From Paraburkholderia tuberum STM678 (GTDB taxonomy: Bacteria > Pseudomonadota > Gammaproteobacteria > Burkholderiales > Burkholderiaceae): DNA of 64,000 nt. Below are positions 17,845-26,849 of this stretch, piece by piece (within the stretch, counting starts at the first letter, position 1; each line of letters begins with the position of its first letter). The notes below the pieces were generated by a model that made no database searches, was not told the origin of the DNA, and worked only from the letters and a program-made list of their open reading frames with translations. Location: contig NZ_CADFGP010000008.1 of assembly GCF_902833905.1 (NCBI RefSeq), positions 125,608-189,607 of the forward strand, in the 5' to 3' direction. Both the position numbers and the translations under genes were made by a program.

Positions 17845-18404
17845 GTTCACGATGAGCAGGAGCGGAAGGAGAGTTGGTCCAGCTGCGTCGAGACGATCGG
17901 ATGTCGGCGGTAGCGACCAGCGTCTTCTACGCGGCCGGCGTCGAATGTGGCTACCTAATTCGTCGCACTACTGCACAAGGAATTCCTCGCTACTTACTCA
18001 GGTAAACGAACAACAGAGTCTGACACAACGCACCCAATGGAATCAGTTGCTTAGCGATGCCGTAATCACCTCCCGATGAAATACAGTTTCCACACAAAAC
18101 GCAGCTCGACCCGATTCGCGCAGAGATCTTGCGACAGGAGGGTTTGACACAAGCGGTGGCGCTACAAGGGGGACATGGGCGCCGACACTTTCACCCACTG
18201 CCGATCCCGCACGCTACTCAACAAGCAGGAAATCCTTACAACCGCAAACCTTCAGAAACGTAACAATGTGCCGTAAGCACATATGCAAACGTTTGCTTAA
18301 CGCTTCACCGAACCTTAGAGCATTCCTTGGAGTTCCGTCCGGTTATATGCGGCTCCCCTGGCGCCGCGCTCGGAAATCGCCTTGCGCCGATGAGCAAAGC
18401 GAGG
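17845..18404. other. gene-free stretch
   Basis: No supported coding region, RNA or element is seen here apart from the 12-bp palindrome noted separately. Open frames are short and lack recognisable domains. The region separates the intron and repeat from the IS5 remnant. Confidence 0.5.
18285..18296. promoter_or_regulatory. 12-bp palindrome resembling a LacI/GalR-family operator
   Basis: GCAAACGTTTGC is a perfect palindrome and equals the core of the PurR-type operator; LacI/GalR-family repressors recognise sites of this form around a central CG. It lies ~680 bp upstream of the alginate-lyase-like gene, with the IS5 remnant between them. It could have controlled that gene before the insertion. 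No regulator gene is nearby. Confidence 0.4.
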
Positions 18405-18890
18405 TGTCATTCTGCGATCTGCGCACCATCGCCGCACCGGCGCATGAGTTTAAGTCGCTTTGCGAACGTTGGCAGTCGTGCCCACGACCGTATGCGCCAG
18501 CCCCAAGTCGGCGTCCACGTCAATACGGCACGTCGCGCCGAAGCGCCAGGTCTTGGTCTGATGCATCTCAGGGCCGCGCTCGCCGCCCTTGTTCGTCGTC
18601 GAACACGGCGTGGCAATCAGCATCGCATCAACCGCCGTGCCTTCCTTAAGCGTATAGGCGTCAGGGCTCAGTGGCGTGTGCTCATTTATGCGCATCAACG
18701 CTCCGACGGCAAACGGCGGGGTGGCCCTTCGCCCAGGCTTGCGCGTGCGGTGCAATCAGCGCCATCAAATCTTTCCACGCGCGATGTGCGCCTTATCTCG
18801 TCGAGAAGCGCGCTTGTGCGTGCTGTGCGTCGATTGGTGAGGTCAACATTCGGGTCGGTTTGTCTCACACGTCCTTTCGTGCCCGGCATG
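18405..18890 (-). pseudogene. IS5-family transposase remnant
   Basis: On the minus strand one frame reads DLMALIAPHAQAWAKG (N-terminal IS5 signature) and another reads LKEGTAVDAMLIATPCSTT followed by EMHQTKTWRFG and DADLGLAHTVVGTTANV, matching the central DDE domain (first Asp in VDA; GLAHTVVGT). The parts are in different frames and the middle is deleted, so the element is dead. No terminal repeats were identified. Confidence 0.75.
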
Positions 18891-18972
18891 CGCCGGCTCC
18901 AACATCAAAGTCCAGGCGAGCTTTGAACTCTATCTATCGCTGTCCCACTGCATCGCCACAAGGAAGGTGTCT

Positions 18973-21288
18973 ATGAAAAAACCGAATCAAGACGCGACTC
19001 AAACGATAACGGAATACGCAGCGGCAGAAATCGGTCGGGGCGACGAGGGAGGCGCGCTTTTCGACGTGTTGTCGTCCCTAAAAAGCAACATGTCGCGCCG
19101 CAACTTCCTGCAGGGACTCGGAGCGCTTGCTCTGACGGGATGCGGAGCCGGCTCGGGGTCCGACAGCGGGACGGGAGCAGCGAGTGCAGCGCGCAGCCAG
19201 CAGGCAGTCGCAAACGCACAGGCAATCGTAAACGCACAGTCTGGAAGCAGTTCATTCGTCCATCCCGGGCTGCTCCACACACAGGACGATCTGAACCGGA
19301 TGGCCCAGAAGGTGGCAACCAAGGCTTCGCCGTGGATCGACACCTGGAACTTGATGCTCACAAGCCCGTACGCCAGCACATCATGGAAGCCCAGTCCCCA
19401 AGCGGTCATTTACAATGCCATGCCCGGCTACTCGGACAATTGCGGGTATCTCTATAACGACATCGCCGCCGCCTATGCCAACGCGTTGCGCTGGAAGATT
19501 ACCGGAGACACGACGGCTGCCAATACGGCGGTGGCCATCATGAACGCCTGGGCGTCGAAGCTGACGCAAATCGCCTGGTCCAACGGTAACTACGGCGGTT
19601 TCTTGCGGGCGGGGCTCCAGGGTTACACGTTCGCTAACGCCGCAGAATTGATGCGCGACTACCCGGGCTGGGCGCCGGCGGACTTCTCGGCGTTCCAGAA
19701 CATGATGCTTAACGTGTTTTATCCGATGCAGGTGGCTTCGGGTGCGCAATTAGTTGAGGGCATCGCCGACGGGACTGGCTGGGCTCTCGCTGTCTACTCA
19801 AACTGGGATCTCATGACCGCCGCAATGGTTCTAGCGGTGGGTGTCCTATGCGACAACCAGACGATCTTCGACCAGGCGATCAGCTATTTCAAACAAGGCC
19901 TTGGCAACGGCGCTATCGAGAATCTGGTCGTTCACCTTCATCCTGGCTATCTGGGCCAGACCCAGGAGGCTGGGCGCGACCAGGGACACGATACACTCAG
20001 CATTGCCCTGTTAGGTTCGATCTGTGAAATGGCGTGGAACCAGGGCACCGATCTGTACGGCTACGACAACAACCGGGCCTTGGCCGCCAGCGAATACGTC
20101 GCGAAGGGCAACCTCATCCAGTCAGGCACGACCTACTACTCCGTGCCGTTCACTCCCTATTACTGCCCTACCACCGGTGCGTACGACAACGTCTTTTCGA
20201 CCTCCGCTCAGGGCAACCTCCGGCCGCAGTGGGCGCTCATTTACAACCATTACGTCAACCGGAAAGGTATAGCCGCTCCATACTGCCAGAAATTTGCGAC
20301 GTCGCACTCACCGGAAGGCGGACTTGGCACTGGCGGCAATTCTGATCAGTTGGGCTATGGCACCTTGACCTTCCAGCGCGACCCCATTGCTCAAGGGACT
20401 CCGCCTTCCGGCCTGATCGCGCCAACGATTGCCGGCCAGATCGTCCTGTCCTGGTGGGGAACCGCCTATGCGACCAGCTACAACGTCTACCGGAGCACGA
20501 CGTCCGGCGGCCCCTACACGCTTGCCGCGAGCGGTATTTCCGATCTTCTGACGTATACCGACGCCAACCTGCCCGCAGGCGCTTACTACTACGTGGTGAC
20601 CGCGATCACGCCGTCCGGCGAAACGACGCAGTCGAACGAAGCGATGGGCGTGAGCGGCACGCGGATGTATACCAACCTCACCTTCGACGAGGGGAGCGGC
20701 ACCACCGCCTCCGATGCGACGGGCAATGGCAATAACGGCACGCTGCTCGGCGGCGCAACATGGGCGGCCGGCAAGCACAACACCGCCGTGCAGCTCAACG
20801 GGAGCGGCGCCTATGTCACCCTGCCGGCCGGTTTCATCTCAGACATCAACGACTTCACCATCGCGGCCTGGGTGTACTGGAATGGCTCCTCGAATTGGCA
20901 GCGTATTTTCGACTTTGGCAACAACACCACTCGTTACATGTTTTTGACACCGCGAAGCAATCTCGGCACGGTGCGGTTTGCGATCACGGAGAGCGGCACT
21001 GGGAATGCCGAGCAACGTATCAACGGCACCGCGGCGCTGCCGATGTCGCAATGGGTGCATGTCGCGGTGACGCTGTCCGGTGCGACTGGCACGTTGTACG
21101 TCAACGGAGCCGTTGTCGGAACCAATGCCTCGATGTTCCTTTCGCCGTTCCAATTGCGAGGTACGACGAACAACTGGCTCGGACGTTCACAATCTAATGA
21201 CCCGTATTTCAGCGGTCTGATCGACGACTTCCGTGTCTATAACGGCGCCATGAGCGCCAGCGACATCGTCACGCTCGCCTCGTCCTGA
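18973..21288 (+). CDS. secreted alginate-lyase-like lipoprotein with FN3 and LamG domains
   Basis: A 771-residue exported protein. A twin-arginine motif (SRRNFLQ, Arg 42-43) and a lipobox ending at Cys57 (ALALTGC) indicate Tat export and lipidation. Residues ~90-470 form an alginate-lyase-type (alpha/alpha) domain with the conserved QTQEAGRDQGHDTLSIALLG and AWNQGTDLYGYDNNR segments. An FN3-like domain follows (about 475-555; SYNVYRSTTSGGPY), then a C-terminal LamG/jelly-roll domain (about 560-770). The ATG at 18973 is chosen over GTG 18967 because AGGAAGG lies six bases upstream. Probably degrades an acidic polysaccharide at the cell surface. A strong hairpin follows its stop. Confidence 0.85.
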   Translation: MKKPNQDATQTITEYAAAEIGRGDEGGALFDVLSSLKSNMSRRNFLQGLGALALTGCGAGSGSDSGTGAASAARSQQAVANAQAIVNAQSGSSSFVHPGLLHTQDDLNRMAQKVATKASPWIDTWNLMLTSPYASTSWKPSPQAVIYNAMPGYSDNCGYLYNDIAAAYANALRWKITGDTTAANTAVAIMNAWASKLTQIAWSNGNYGGFLRAGLQGYTFANAAELMRDYPGWAPADFSAFQNMMLNVFYPMQVASGAQLVEGIADGTGWALAVYSNWDLMTAAMVLAVGVLCDNQTIFDQAISYFKQGLGNGAIENLVVHLHPGYLGQTQEAGRDQGHDTLSIALLGSICEMAWNQGTDLYGYDNNRALAASEYVAKGNLIQSGTTYYSVPFTPYYCPTTGAYDNVFSTSAQGNLRPQWALIYNHYVNRKGIAAPYCQKFATSHSPEGGLGTGGNSDQLGYGTLTFQRDPIAQGTPPSGLIAPTIAGQIVLSWWGTAYATSYNVYRSTTSGGPYTLAASGISDLLTYTDANLPAGAYYYVVTAITPSGETTQSNEAMGVSGTRMYTNLTFDEGSGTTASDATGNGNNGTLLGGATWAAGKHNTAVQLNGSGAYVTLPAGFISDINDFTIAAWVYWNGSSNWQRIFDFGNNTTRYMFLTPRSNLGTVRFAITESGTGNAEQRINGTAALPMSQWVHVAVTLSGATGTLYVNGAVVGTNASMFLSPFQLRGTTNNWLGRSQSNDPYFSGLIDDFRVYNGAMSASDIVTLASS

Positions 21289-21298
21289 GGTAGGTAGC

Positions 21299-21329
21299 AT
21301 CGCACCGGCTTTTCGCGAGCCGGTGCGAT
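21299..21329 (+). terminator. hairpin after the alginate-lyase-like gene
   Basis: ATCGCACCGGCT and its exact complement form a 12-bp stem around TTTCGCG, 11 bases after the stop codon. No T-tract follows, so it may be a weak or factor-assisted terminator. Confidence 0.7.
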
Positions 21330-21900
21330 CGGCTTCAGGAGCATGCGCCTGTGGCGTGCGCTCATATCCGTGGTCGAGGGCAGGCATCCTACAAACCTTC
21401 TATGAGCAGGAAGTTGTCAAGTCCTTTCGGCGAACTGACTCACGAATCATCGGTCAGCTCCCCTTGTGCGCCTTCCCCGTGCGGAAGCGCGTAATCGGGT
21501 CAAGGGCAGGCCAAAGCCTGGCGCCAGCGAACCCTTGACGCGGCGAAGGGTTCAATATGCTGGCGAAGGCTGGCGAGCAGTATTGCGCTCGCCAGCATGC
21601 AAGCCTGTTCTGGTCGCATATTTACCGCCGTCAACATTTGCTGCAGTCCGGTCTGCGTCCGCTGGTCTGAAACCGGTCATCGCGCGCGTCAGACCTGACG
21701 TCCGACTACCTTCTATCCGCTGGCGCCTGGCCAGCCTCATCCTGCATGCGCGTTACGCTGGAATTCTTCCAGGAGCATGCCCCATCTAAAAAATCGGTTA
21801 TGTGAGTAACCTAGGTTTGTAACGGGCATGTTCACTTCAAACCGCTACTAAGAGGCGTTTCGGGCGTTGCACGATTGAGTGGTTGCGAGGCCCTGGCGAC
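21330..21900. other. gene-free spacer before the IS110 element
   Basis: No supported gene is present. The stretch contains a TGCTGGCGA-type inverted repeat near 21560-21600 and two short overlapping palindromes at 21796-21817 (GGTTA/TAACC and AACCTAGGTT). The latter may belong to the non-coding end of the adjacent IS110 element. Confidence 0.45.
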
Positions 21901-23052
21901 TCAGACTGACTTCAGCTGTGCCCCTTCAGGTATCACCCCGTCCTTCAGATAGCGCCACAGCGCGATCGCGAGGCGCCGCGCCGCCGCGACGATCGCAATG
22001 CGTCGCGCGCGGCGGTTTGGTCCCGTGCCCTGCGTGCGCTGGTTGAACCACTGCGTCAGCGCACTGACGGGCTGGTAGCGGATCCAGTCCCACGCCATCT
22101 CGACCAGTAACGCGCGCACCCGCCGGTTGCCCTGCCTGCTGATGCCCTGGTCGACCTGGCTCTGACCGCTGTCGTAGGGCTGCGGCACCAGTCCGACACA
22201 GGCACCCACCTGGCGGCGGTTGTGGAACTCTCTCCAGAACAGCTCGAGCGCGAGGCGTGATGCGCCCACTTCGCCAATCCCTTTCAGGCGCGCCAGGTCG
22301 TCGCTTCGCTTGCGCGCGGGTGCCGGCACGCTCGCCTGGCGCGTCTTCTCCAGCGCCGCGAGTTGGTGCTGGGCCAGCGCCAGCCGCTCGCACTCGCGCA
22401 GCAGCCGCTCGCGCAATTCGGGCGGCAGCGGCGCGCCGTCGTGGCACCGCACCTCGTCACGGGCGAGCCGGTCGGCGAAGTGCTGGTGATTGACCTCATC
22501 CCAGCAGCCGAGCGTGACCAGCAGTTTGCGCATGCGGTCGCGGTGTTGCATCACTTCCTTCTGCAGTTCCCCGCGATCGCGCATCAGCTGGCGCGACGCT
22601 TCGTCCTGCGGTGACGGCACGTGAACCACGTGCATGCGGTCGCGCTCGCCGCGCAGCCACGCGCGCAGATTGATGACCAGCTTGATAACGTCCAGCCGGT
22701 CCGTCTTCGCGCGCCGCTTGTGACGCTCGACGGGGATGCTCGCGGGATCGACGACATGACATTCGATCGCGCGGGCCTGCAGCGCGCGGCAGATCCAGAA
22801 CGCGTCCTGGCCAGCCTCGTAGCTCACCACGACCCGTGTACCCGCTGGCAGCGACCACTTCAGCTTCTGCTGTTCGATCACGTCCAGTACGGCCTGCAGG
22901 CGGGCGGCGGCCTGCGGCTGCGCGACCGTGTGCACGGCCGGCTTCTCGCGCCGGCCGTCGTGCAGCGCGACCTTCCATTTGGCCGCTGCCAGTTCGAGCG
23001 ACACCGCCAACACCAGCTCCTCGGTACCCGTGTATGCCTGATCTGTACGCAT
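21901..23052 (-). CDS. IS110-family transposase
   Basis: A 383-residue transposase with the IS110 architecture. The N-terminal RuvC-like DEDD domain shows VVVSYEAGQDAF and KTDRLDVIKL, and a central coiled region follows. The C-terminal Transposase_20 domain (about 250-340) has LKGIGEVGASRLALEL, then GLVPQPYDSGQSQ and a GISRQGNRRVRALLVE segment with the conserved serine. The ATG at 23052 has AGGAG eight bases upstream. IS110 elements use a bridge RNA from a non-coding end to pick the target. The gene looks intact. It sits between the two polysaccharide-active genes. Confidence 0.93.
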   Translation of the reverse strand: MRTDQAYTGTEELVLAVSLELAAAKWKVALHDGRREKPAVHTVAQPQAAARLQAVLDVIEQQKLKWSLPAGTRVVVSYEAGQDAFWICRALQARAIECHVVDPASIPVERHKRRAKTDRLDVIKLVINLRAWLRGERDRMHVVHVPSPQDEASRQLMRDRGELQKEVMQHRDRMRKLLVTLGCWDEVNHQHFADRLARDEVRCHDGAPLPPELRERLLRECERLALAQHQLAALEKTRQASVPAPARKRSDDLARLKGIGEVGASRLALELFWREFHNRRQVGACVGLVPQPYDSGQSQVDQGISRQGNRRVRALLVEMAWDWIRYQPVSALTQWFNQRTQGTGPNRRARRIAIVAAARRLAIALWRYLKDGVIPEGAQLKSV

Positions 23053-23454
23053 GGTGCTCTCCTGAAAGCCAAGCTCGACACGCTGATTTTATGCGTCGGC
23101 TTGTCGACGCCCTACGCTTCATAGGATCTAAACAGTAGCGGACGTACGAATGTCCTCGTGCAAGACCGGGCGAACGGCGCTTCCTGGCCGACAGTACTCA
23201 TCCACAGAAGCCGCCCGAAAGCGGCCGTCGACGATTTTCAACGGTCGCTCTACAGGACCTTGATTGAACTGGTGCTCTCGGCCAGCTACTGACGTTGGTC
23301 GGCACCTTCTCGCGGACGTTCCGACGTCTGCTACCCCGCAGTACCCGCCGCTCGAGCAGGCACGCTCCGTCTTGTTGTACTGCAATATGTTTGTTCGACG
23401 CCCGGCCCGCTTCATCGTCTCGATGATATACACGAGTATAAGAGCCCGACGCTC

Positions 23455-23541
23455 GCGTACGACTGCGGCAACCGTTCGTAGAATGGCCGTCTTGGGACCA
23501 TCCGCATACCATGGTTCCATGGACGGTGCGATTGTTATTTA
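23455..23541 (+). repeat. dispersed repeat, copy 3
   Basis: In one frame this reads RTTAATVRRMAVLGPSA followed by YHGSMDGAIVI and a TAG stop, aligning with copies 1 and 2. It is the most diverged copy, and similarity fades upstream. Confidence 0.5.
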
Positions 23542-23680
23542 GGAGGCGAGGATCGAATCGGCAGGTCTTAGTTTGGGCGCTTGTGAACTGTTGTAGGACA
23601 TCACCCGGCCAACGCGTTGACACAATGAGTCTCCTCAGGTTCCTACCTCCGCACCCCTGGGAAAAACGGAACCTGCTTCG

Positions 23681-23706
23681 AAGCCGGCTTCCGCCGGCTT
23701 TTTTTT
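23681..23706 (+). terminator. rho-independent terminator
   Basis: AAGCCGGC-TTCC-GCCGGCTT followed by six further T residues: an 8-bp perfect stem, tetraloop and T-tract. No intact plus-strand gene precedes it within several hundred bases, so the gene it served is probably lost. Confidence 0.85.
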
Positions 23707-23927
23707 ACCGAGCGGTCAGCGAGCGGCGGAACGCGCCTGCCACCGGTAGCCCGGCGCAGACCCCGGCCAAGTACGGCGCGTCGACCTCGACCTCGGGCCG
23801 AGGTTTCACCGTCGGCTGAGGTACAAGCCGTTGATTTGTTGCACATCGACGACGGCCAGAGCCAGGTACTTGCCGGCCGGGAATGCCCAATGAAGTTCGG
23901 GCTGCGGGTCATAAGGAGAGGAAGACG

Positions 23928-24017
23928 ATGAAAAAGATTGGATACCCCCGCTTCACCGCCATCGAGCTGTGGATCCTCGCCGTCTCCATCGTCATCGCAG
24001 TCGGAGTACAGATATGA
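23928..24017 (+). CDS. 29-residue membrane peptide with a pilin-like N-terminus
   Basis: A very short frame behind a strong ribosome binding site (AAGGAGAGGAAGACG before ATG). It encodes MKKIGYPRFTAIELW and a hydrophobic tail ending VGVQI. The basic start, the RFTAIEL motif with Glu at the +5 position and the hydrophobic stretch resemble a type IV prepilin signal (GFTLIEL). No pilin body follows. It may be a truncated pseudopilin or a genuine small inner-membrane protein. The quality of the ribosome binding site argues for translation. Confidence 0.5.
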   Translation: MKKIGYPRFTAIELWILAVSIVIAVGVQI

Positions 24018-24586
24018 GTGTAGCGCCCACGCCGGCGCATCGCTCGCGCCTCCCTCCGAACGACTTTTCCGACTGTCTGCTCCGCAGCTAAAGCTCCCGT
24101 TGAGATACCGTCGGTCGAGGGGCAGAAGTGGGTCGTTAGCTGACTTTGACACGCACCTTGGCTGAGCCGCTCGGACATTCTTGCTGAACGCGGTTCCGCG
24201 CCGATGTAATCGGGCTGTTCTCACCCAGTGTGGGCCCGTTCTCATCGAATGGGGTCCGGAGTACGGCGAGATTCTCAACTAATGCGGTCCCGACGTCAGG
24301 ACGACCCGAACTGGTATCAGGGGGCGCCCTACATCGCGGAGGTGGTCGTGTTCAATGAGCGTGAGTTGGCGCACTGTCATCCTCACGAAAGCAATACATT
24401 CACACTCGGGCTTGCCATATTCAAGACGGGATGCACTGACGCTTACCGAATACGAGTCCTGACAGAATCGGATGCGGGTGGGGAGACGGAAGCTGCAACA
24501 ACTTTCCGTGTCGACTCACCCGGCAGCGGAGCTATAAAGCCCCGCGTGGAACGCCCGCATCTTCAGATTTGCCTGGCGGCTTGCGA
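24018..24586. other. gene-poor stretch with three 21-bp repeats
   Basis: An open frame runs across 24228-24722 but overlaps the repeats and the lyase gene antisense and has no recognisable domain, so it is not called. Three related 21-bp sequences lie at 24217-24291 (separate entry). Confidence 0.45.
24217..24291. repeat. three 21-bp iterated sequences
   Basis: Copies at 24217-24237, 24238-24258 and 24271-24291 share TTCTCA, three variable bases, A(G/A)TG and a G/C-rich end (GGGCCC, GGTCCG, GGTCCC). Two are directly abutting and the third is 12 bases on. They resemble the multiple transposase-binding repeats at the ends of IS21-type elements, but no transposase is adjacent. Confidence 0.55.
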
Positions 24587-26074
24587 TCAGGGGGCGAGAA
24601 CTTGCCACTGCTGGCTTTGCAAACCTTCGTATTGCCAAAGGTCTGCATTTGCACCAGAAGCCGTCGAGCCACCCTTGACATCGAGGCACGAACCGGGCGC
24701 GTGGGCCGGACACAGACGGTAATACTGCGAGCCGGTCGAGATGACACGCCAGATCTGATTGGCGGCACCGTGGTAATTCCACACCAGAACCTGCGCCCCA
24801 TCTCCGGTACCCGCTCCGCTCACGTCCATCGCCAGGCTGCTACTGGCGGCGGCGACCTCATATTCGCCATTGCCCAGATTGACGAAGCTCCACAGTTGGC
24901 TTGTCGACCTCGTATAAGGAGTTTGCGTCAGCAAGCTGCCGTTTGCCTGGCCGGCCGGTGCCAGCGCCAGCCCGCTCGATCGGGATACGATCTGATATGT
25001 CCCGTCCGGAATCGGCCCGACGCCTCGCGCACTACCATGACCCTGCACTGAATAGTTCGCACCGACCGTGTAGGAGCCGAAATTGTCGATCTGCCACCAG
25101 CTATTGGCGAGCGCCGTATTGCCGGCGAGCGTGCCGGTTCCACTGCGGGTGATGATGCCTTCGTTGGTGTTGCCGATGGCTGTATTGCCGACTATCGTTC
25201 CAGTCGTGGACTCCATGTCGAGACCGCTCATGGACAGACCGTTGTAGTTCGCAGTGCCGGGCGCGGTCGAGCCGTTGAAACTCAGGTCGTTGTTCGAGAC
25301 GGTGAGATTGGCAGGAGTTTGCTGGGCATGAATACCCAGCCGATAGTTGCCGACGAATGTCGAGTTATCGACAGTGATCGCGTTGCTCCCCGGTCCGTTG
25401 ATATGCAAGCCATCGCCCGCCCACGAGTTCAAGAAGCGCGAGTTGGTAATCGTCACATTCGTCGAGCCCCATAAATACGCATTGTGCCAGGCAAGGCCGT
25501 CGTTACCGTGCACCATAATGCCGCTATCGTGAAAGTAGGAGCGATCGATGGTCAGTCCATTGATGGACCCGGTTGCCATTCCTTCCGCCGTGTTCCTCAC
25601 CTCGACGTTCAGAATCTTCAGGTTGCTCGCGTCGACAAGCTCCAAACCCTTCGCGGCTTCGTTGAGGCCACCGCCCGCCACCGAGTAGGCGTTGTTAGGA
25701 TCAAAAGCCGCCGACTTCGGAACCTGTCCGTCAAGCACAAGGTTCGAGATGGTAATGTCGTGCAGGCTCCTCTGGCCATTCACAAGGATCAGGTTCCATA
25801 CATAGGGCGTCGACGGTCCTTGAATCACCGTTGCGGCACCTTGGCCCGTCAACGTGATGTTGCTGCCCGGGATCTGGATCGAACTGCTCAAGGTCCAGAC
25901 GCCCGCGCCGAGCGTAACGGTGCCGCCACCCGCTGCCGCTACCGATTGAAGTGCGCTCTGAATGCTCTGCCCGGGCTGAACGGTGGCGTCCAGCGCGTGC
26001 GCGCCCTGCGTCGGCAACAAAGCAGAGAGAGCCAGAGACGTTACTAGACTAATTGACCATCGTTTACTTTTCAT
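24587..26074 (-). CDS. secreted beta-helix polysaccharide-active protein with ricin-type lectin domain
   Basis: A 495-residue exported protein. Residues 1-28 are a classical Sec signal peptide ending GAHALD. Residues ~30-350 are a right-handed parallel beta-helix of the pectate-lyase-3/GH28-like class (GQSIQSALQSVAAAGGGTV, then many NITLTG-, NVTITNSRF- and NLTVSNNDL-type rungs). Residues ~355-495 are a ricin B-type beta-trefoil (QxW repeats: SQLWSFV, NQIWRVI, SQQWQVL) that binds carbohydrate. The ATG at 26074 fits the signal peptide; an open frame extends 78 bases upstream. It converges on the plus-strand alginate-lyase-like gene, with the IS110 element between. Probable polysaccharide lyase or epimerase; substrate unknown. 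Confidence 0.85.
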   Translation of the reverse strand: MKSKRWSISLVTSLALSALLPTQGAHALDATVQPGQSIQSALQSVAAAGGGTVTLGAGVWTLSSSIQIPGSNITLTGQGAATVIQGPSTPYVWNLILVNGQRSLHDITISNLVLDGQVPKSAAFDPNNAYSVAGGGLNEAAKGLELVDASNLKILNVEVRNTAEGMATGSINGLTIDRSYFHDSGIMVHGNDGLAWHNAYLWGSTNVTITNSRFLNSWAGDGLHINGPGSNAITVDNSTFVGNYRLGIHAQQTPANLTVSNNDLSFNGSTAPGTANYNGLSMSGLDMESTTGTIVGNTAIGNTNEGIITRSGTGTLAGNTALANSWWQIDNFGSYTVGANYSVQGHGSARGVGPIPDGTYQIVSRSSGLALAPAGQANGSLLTQTPYTRSTSQLWSFVNLGNGEYEVAAASSSLAMDVSGAGTGDGAQVLVWNYHGAANQIWRVISTGSQYYRLCPAHAPGSCLDVKGGSTASGANADLWQYEGLQSQQWQVLAP

Positions 26075-26371
26075 GGCGAGCTCTGAAAAAATCGACGTAC
26101 TGAGATGAAGGCGCCGTGGGGTGGCGGCAGAAGAGGCCAGGAAAAGGAGCACGATTGGGGACCGTCAAGAGCCATGCTTCGTGCTTGATGCGTCGTCGCG
26201 ATCAAGCGGTTTATCGTCATCCGCGGGCCGGACTGTAGGGGCCTTTCATAAATTTTGTGTTCAAGGCATAACATGTAGCTCAAGGAGCATGTATGCCACG
26301 CAAACCCAAAACGGCCCCCCAGGCCCAGCCGGCCTTACCGTCAATTCCAAAGGAACTAAGGAAACACTGAT

Positions 26372-26614
26372 TTATCTGGCTCGGTCGCGACAGCATTGCG
26401 TTGCGCGCCATTCCTCGCTGACCCCTGATAGGGCTGAAGATCCGCTGTATTGGCCGGTCATTGCAGTGAAGCACTTCCCACAGCAGACGGCAGTAATATT
26501 CGGCCAATAGTTCACGCGCTTCTGAACGTCTTCCTTCAACTCGCCGCATTCATCGCAGCGATCCAGGACACTGACCTGCAGCGGTCGGGAGCGCCACTGT
26601 TCAAGCGCGTTCAT
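26372..26614 (-). CDS. small two-CxxC (zinc-ribbon-like) protein
   Basis: An 80-residue frame starting at ATG 26614 with GAGGG upstream. Residues ~22-50 hold CDECGELKEDVQKR and VCCGKCFTA, two cysteine pairs spaced like a zinc ribbon. The region after CFTAMTGQ looks less constrained and may be frameshifted. It follows a 40-residue frame by one base (TGACATG), so the two are translationally coupled. The neighbourhood of integrase fragments suggests a mobile-element origin. Confidence 0.5.
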   Translation of the reverse strand: MNALEQWRSRPLQVSVLDRCDECGELKEDVQKRVNYWPNITAVCCGKCFTAMTGQYSGSSALSGVSEEWRATQCCRDRAR

Positions 26615-26615
26615 G

Positions 26616-26738
26616 TCAGCAGCCCTCGTGTTGATCTGCGACGCCGACGGCGATGATGTTCGCGGCCATCTTCCGCAGTTCTGACGACGTTGGATCATCT
26701 CGGTGCAGCTCGAGTAAATCTCTTGCGTTCATGCTCAT
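26616..26738 (-). CDS. 40-residue hypothetical protein
   Basis: Encodes MSMNARDLLELHRDD followed by PTSSELRKMAANIIAVG and ends in HEGC. The ATG at 26738 is preceded by GTGAGGG. It ends one base before the start of the CxxC protein. The helical, acidic start is typical of small phage or island genes. No family is recognised. Confidence 0.45.
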   Translation of the reverse strand: MSMNARDLLELHRDDPTSSELRKMAANIIAVGVADQHEGC

Positions 26739-26849
26739 CGTGGCCCTCACTGGATACAGATGTGGCTAAGGTCAACAGTCCGGCGATATACGTTCTTGTT
26801 CAGCCAGGGGACGAACGTGTACTCGTCGTACGCGTTGCTACCGATATGA

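Larger units (their letters stand above)
23053..23927. other. gene-poor spacer with a repeat and a terminator
   Basis: No convincing gene is found. The first ~100 bases are probably the 5' non-coding end of the IS110 element. The rest contains copy 3 of a dispersed repeat and an intrinsic terminator, both listed separately. Confidence 0.5.

Noticed and set aside
24228..24722. 164-codon plus-strand frame
   Set aside because: It overlaps the 21-bp repeats and runs antisense into the beta-helix/lectin gene; composition changes along it.
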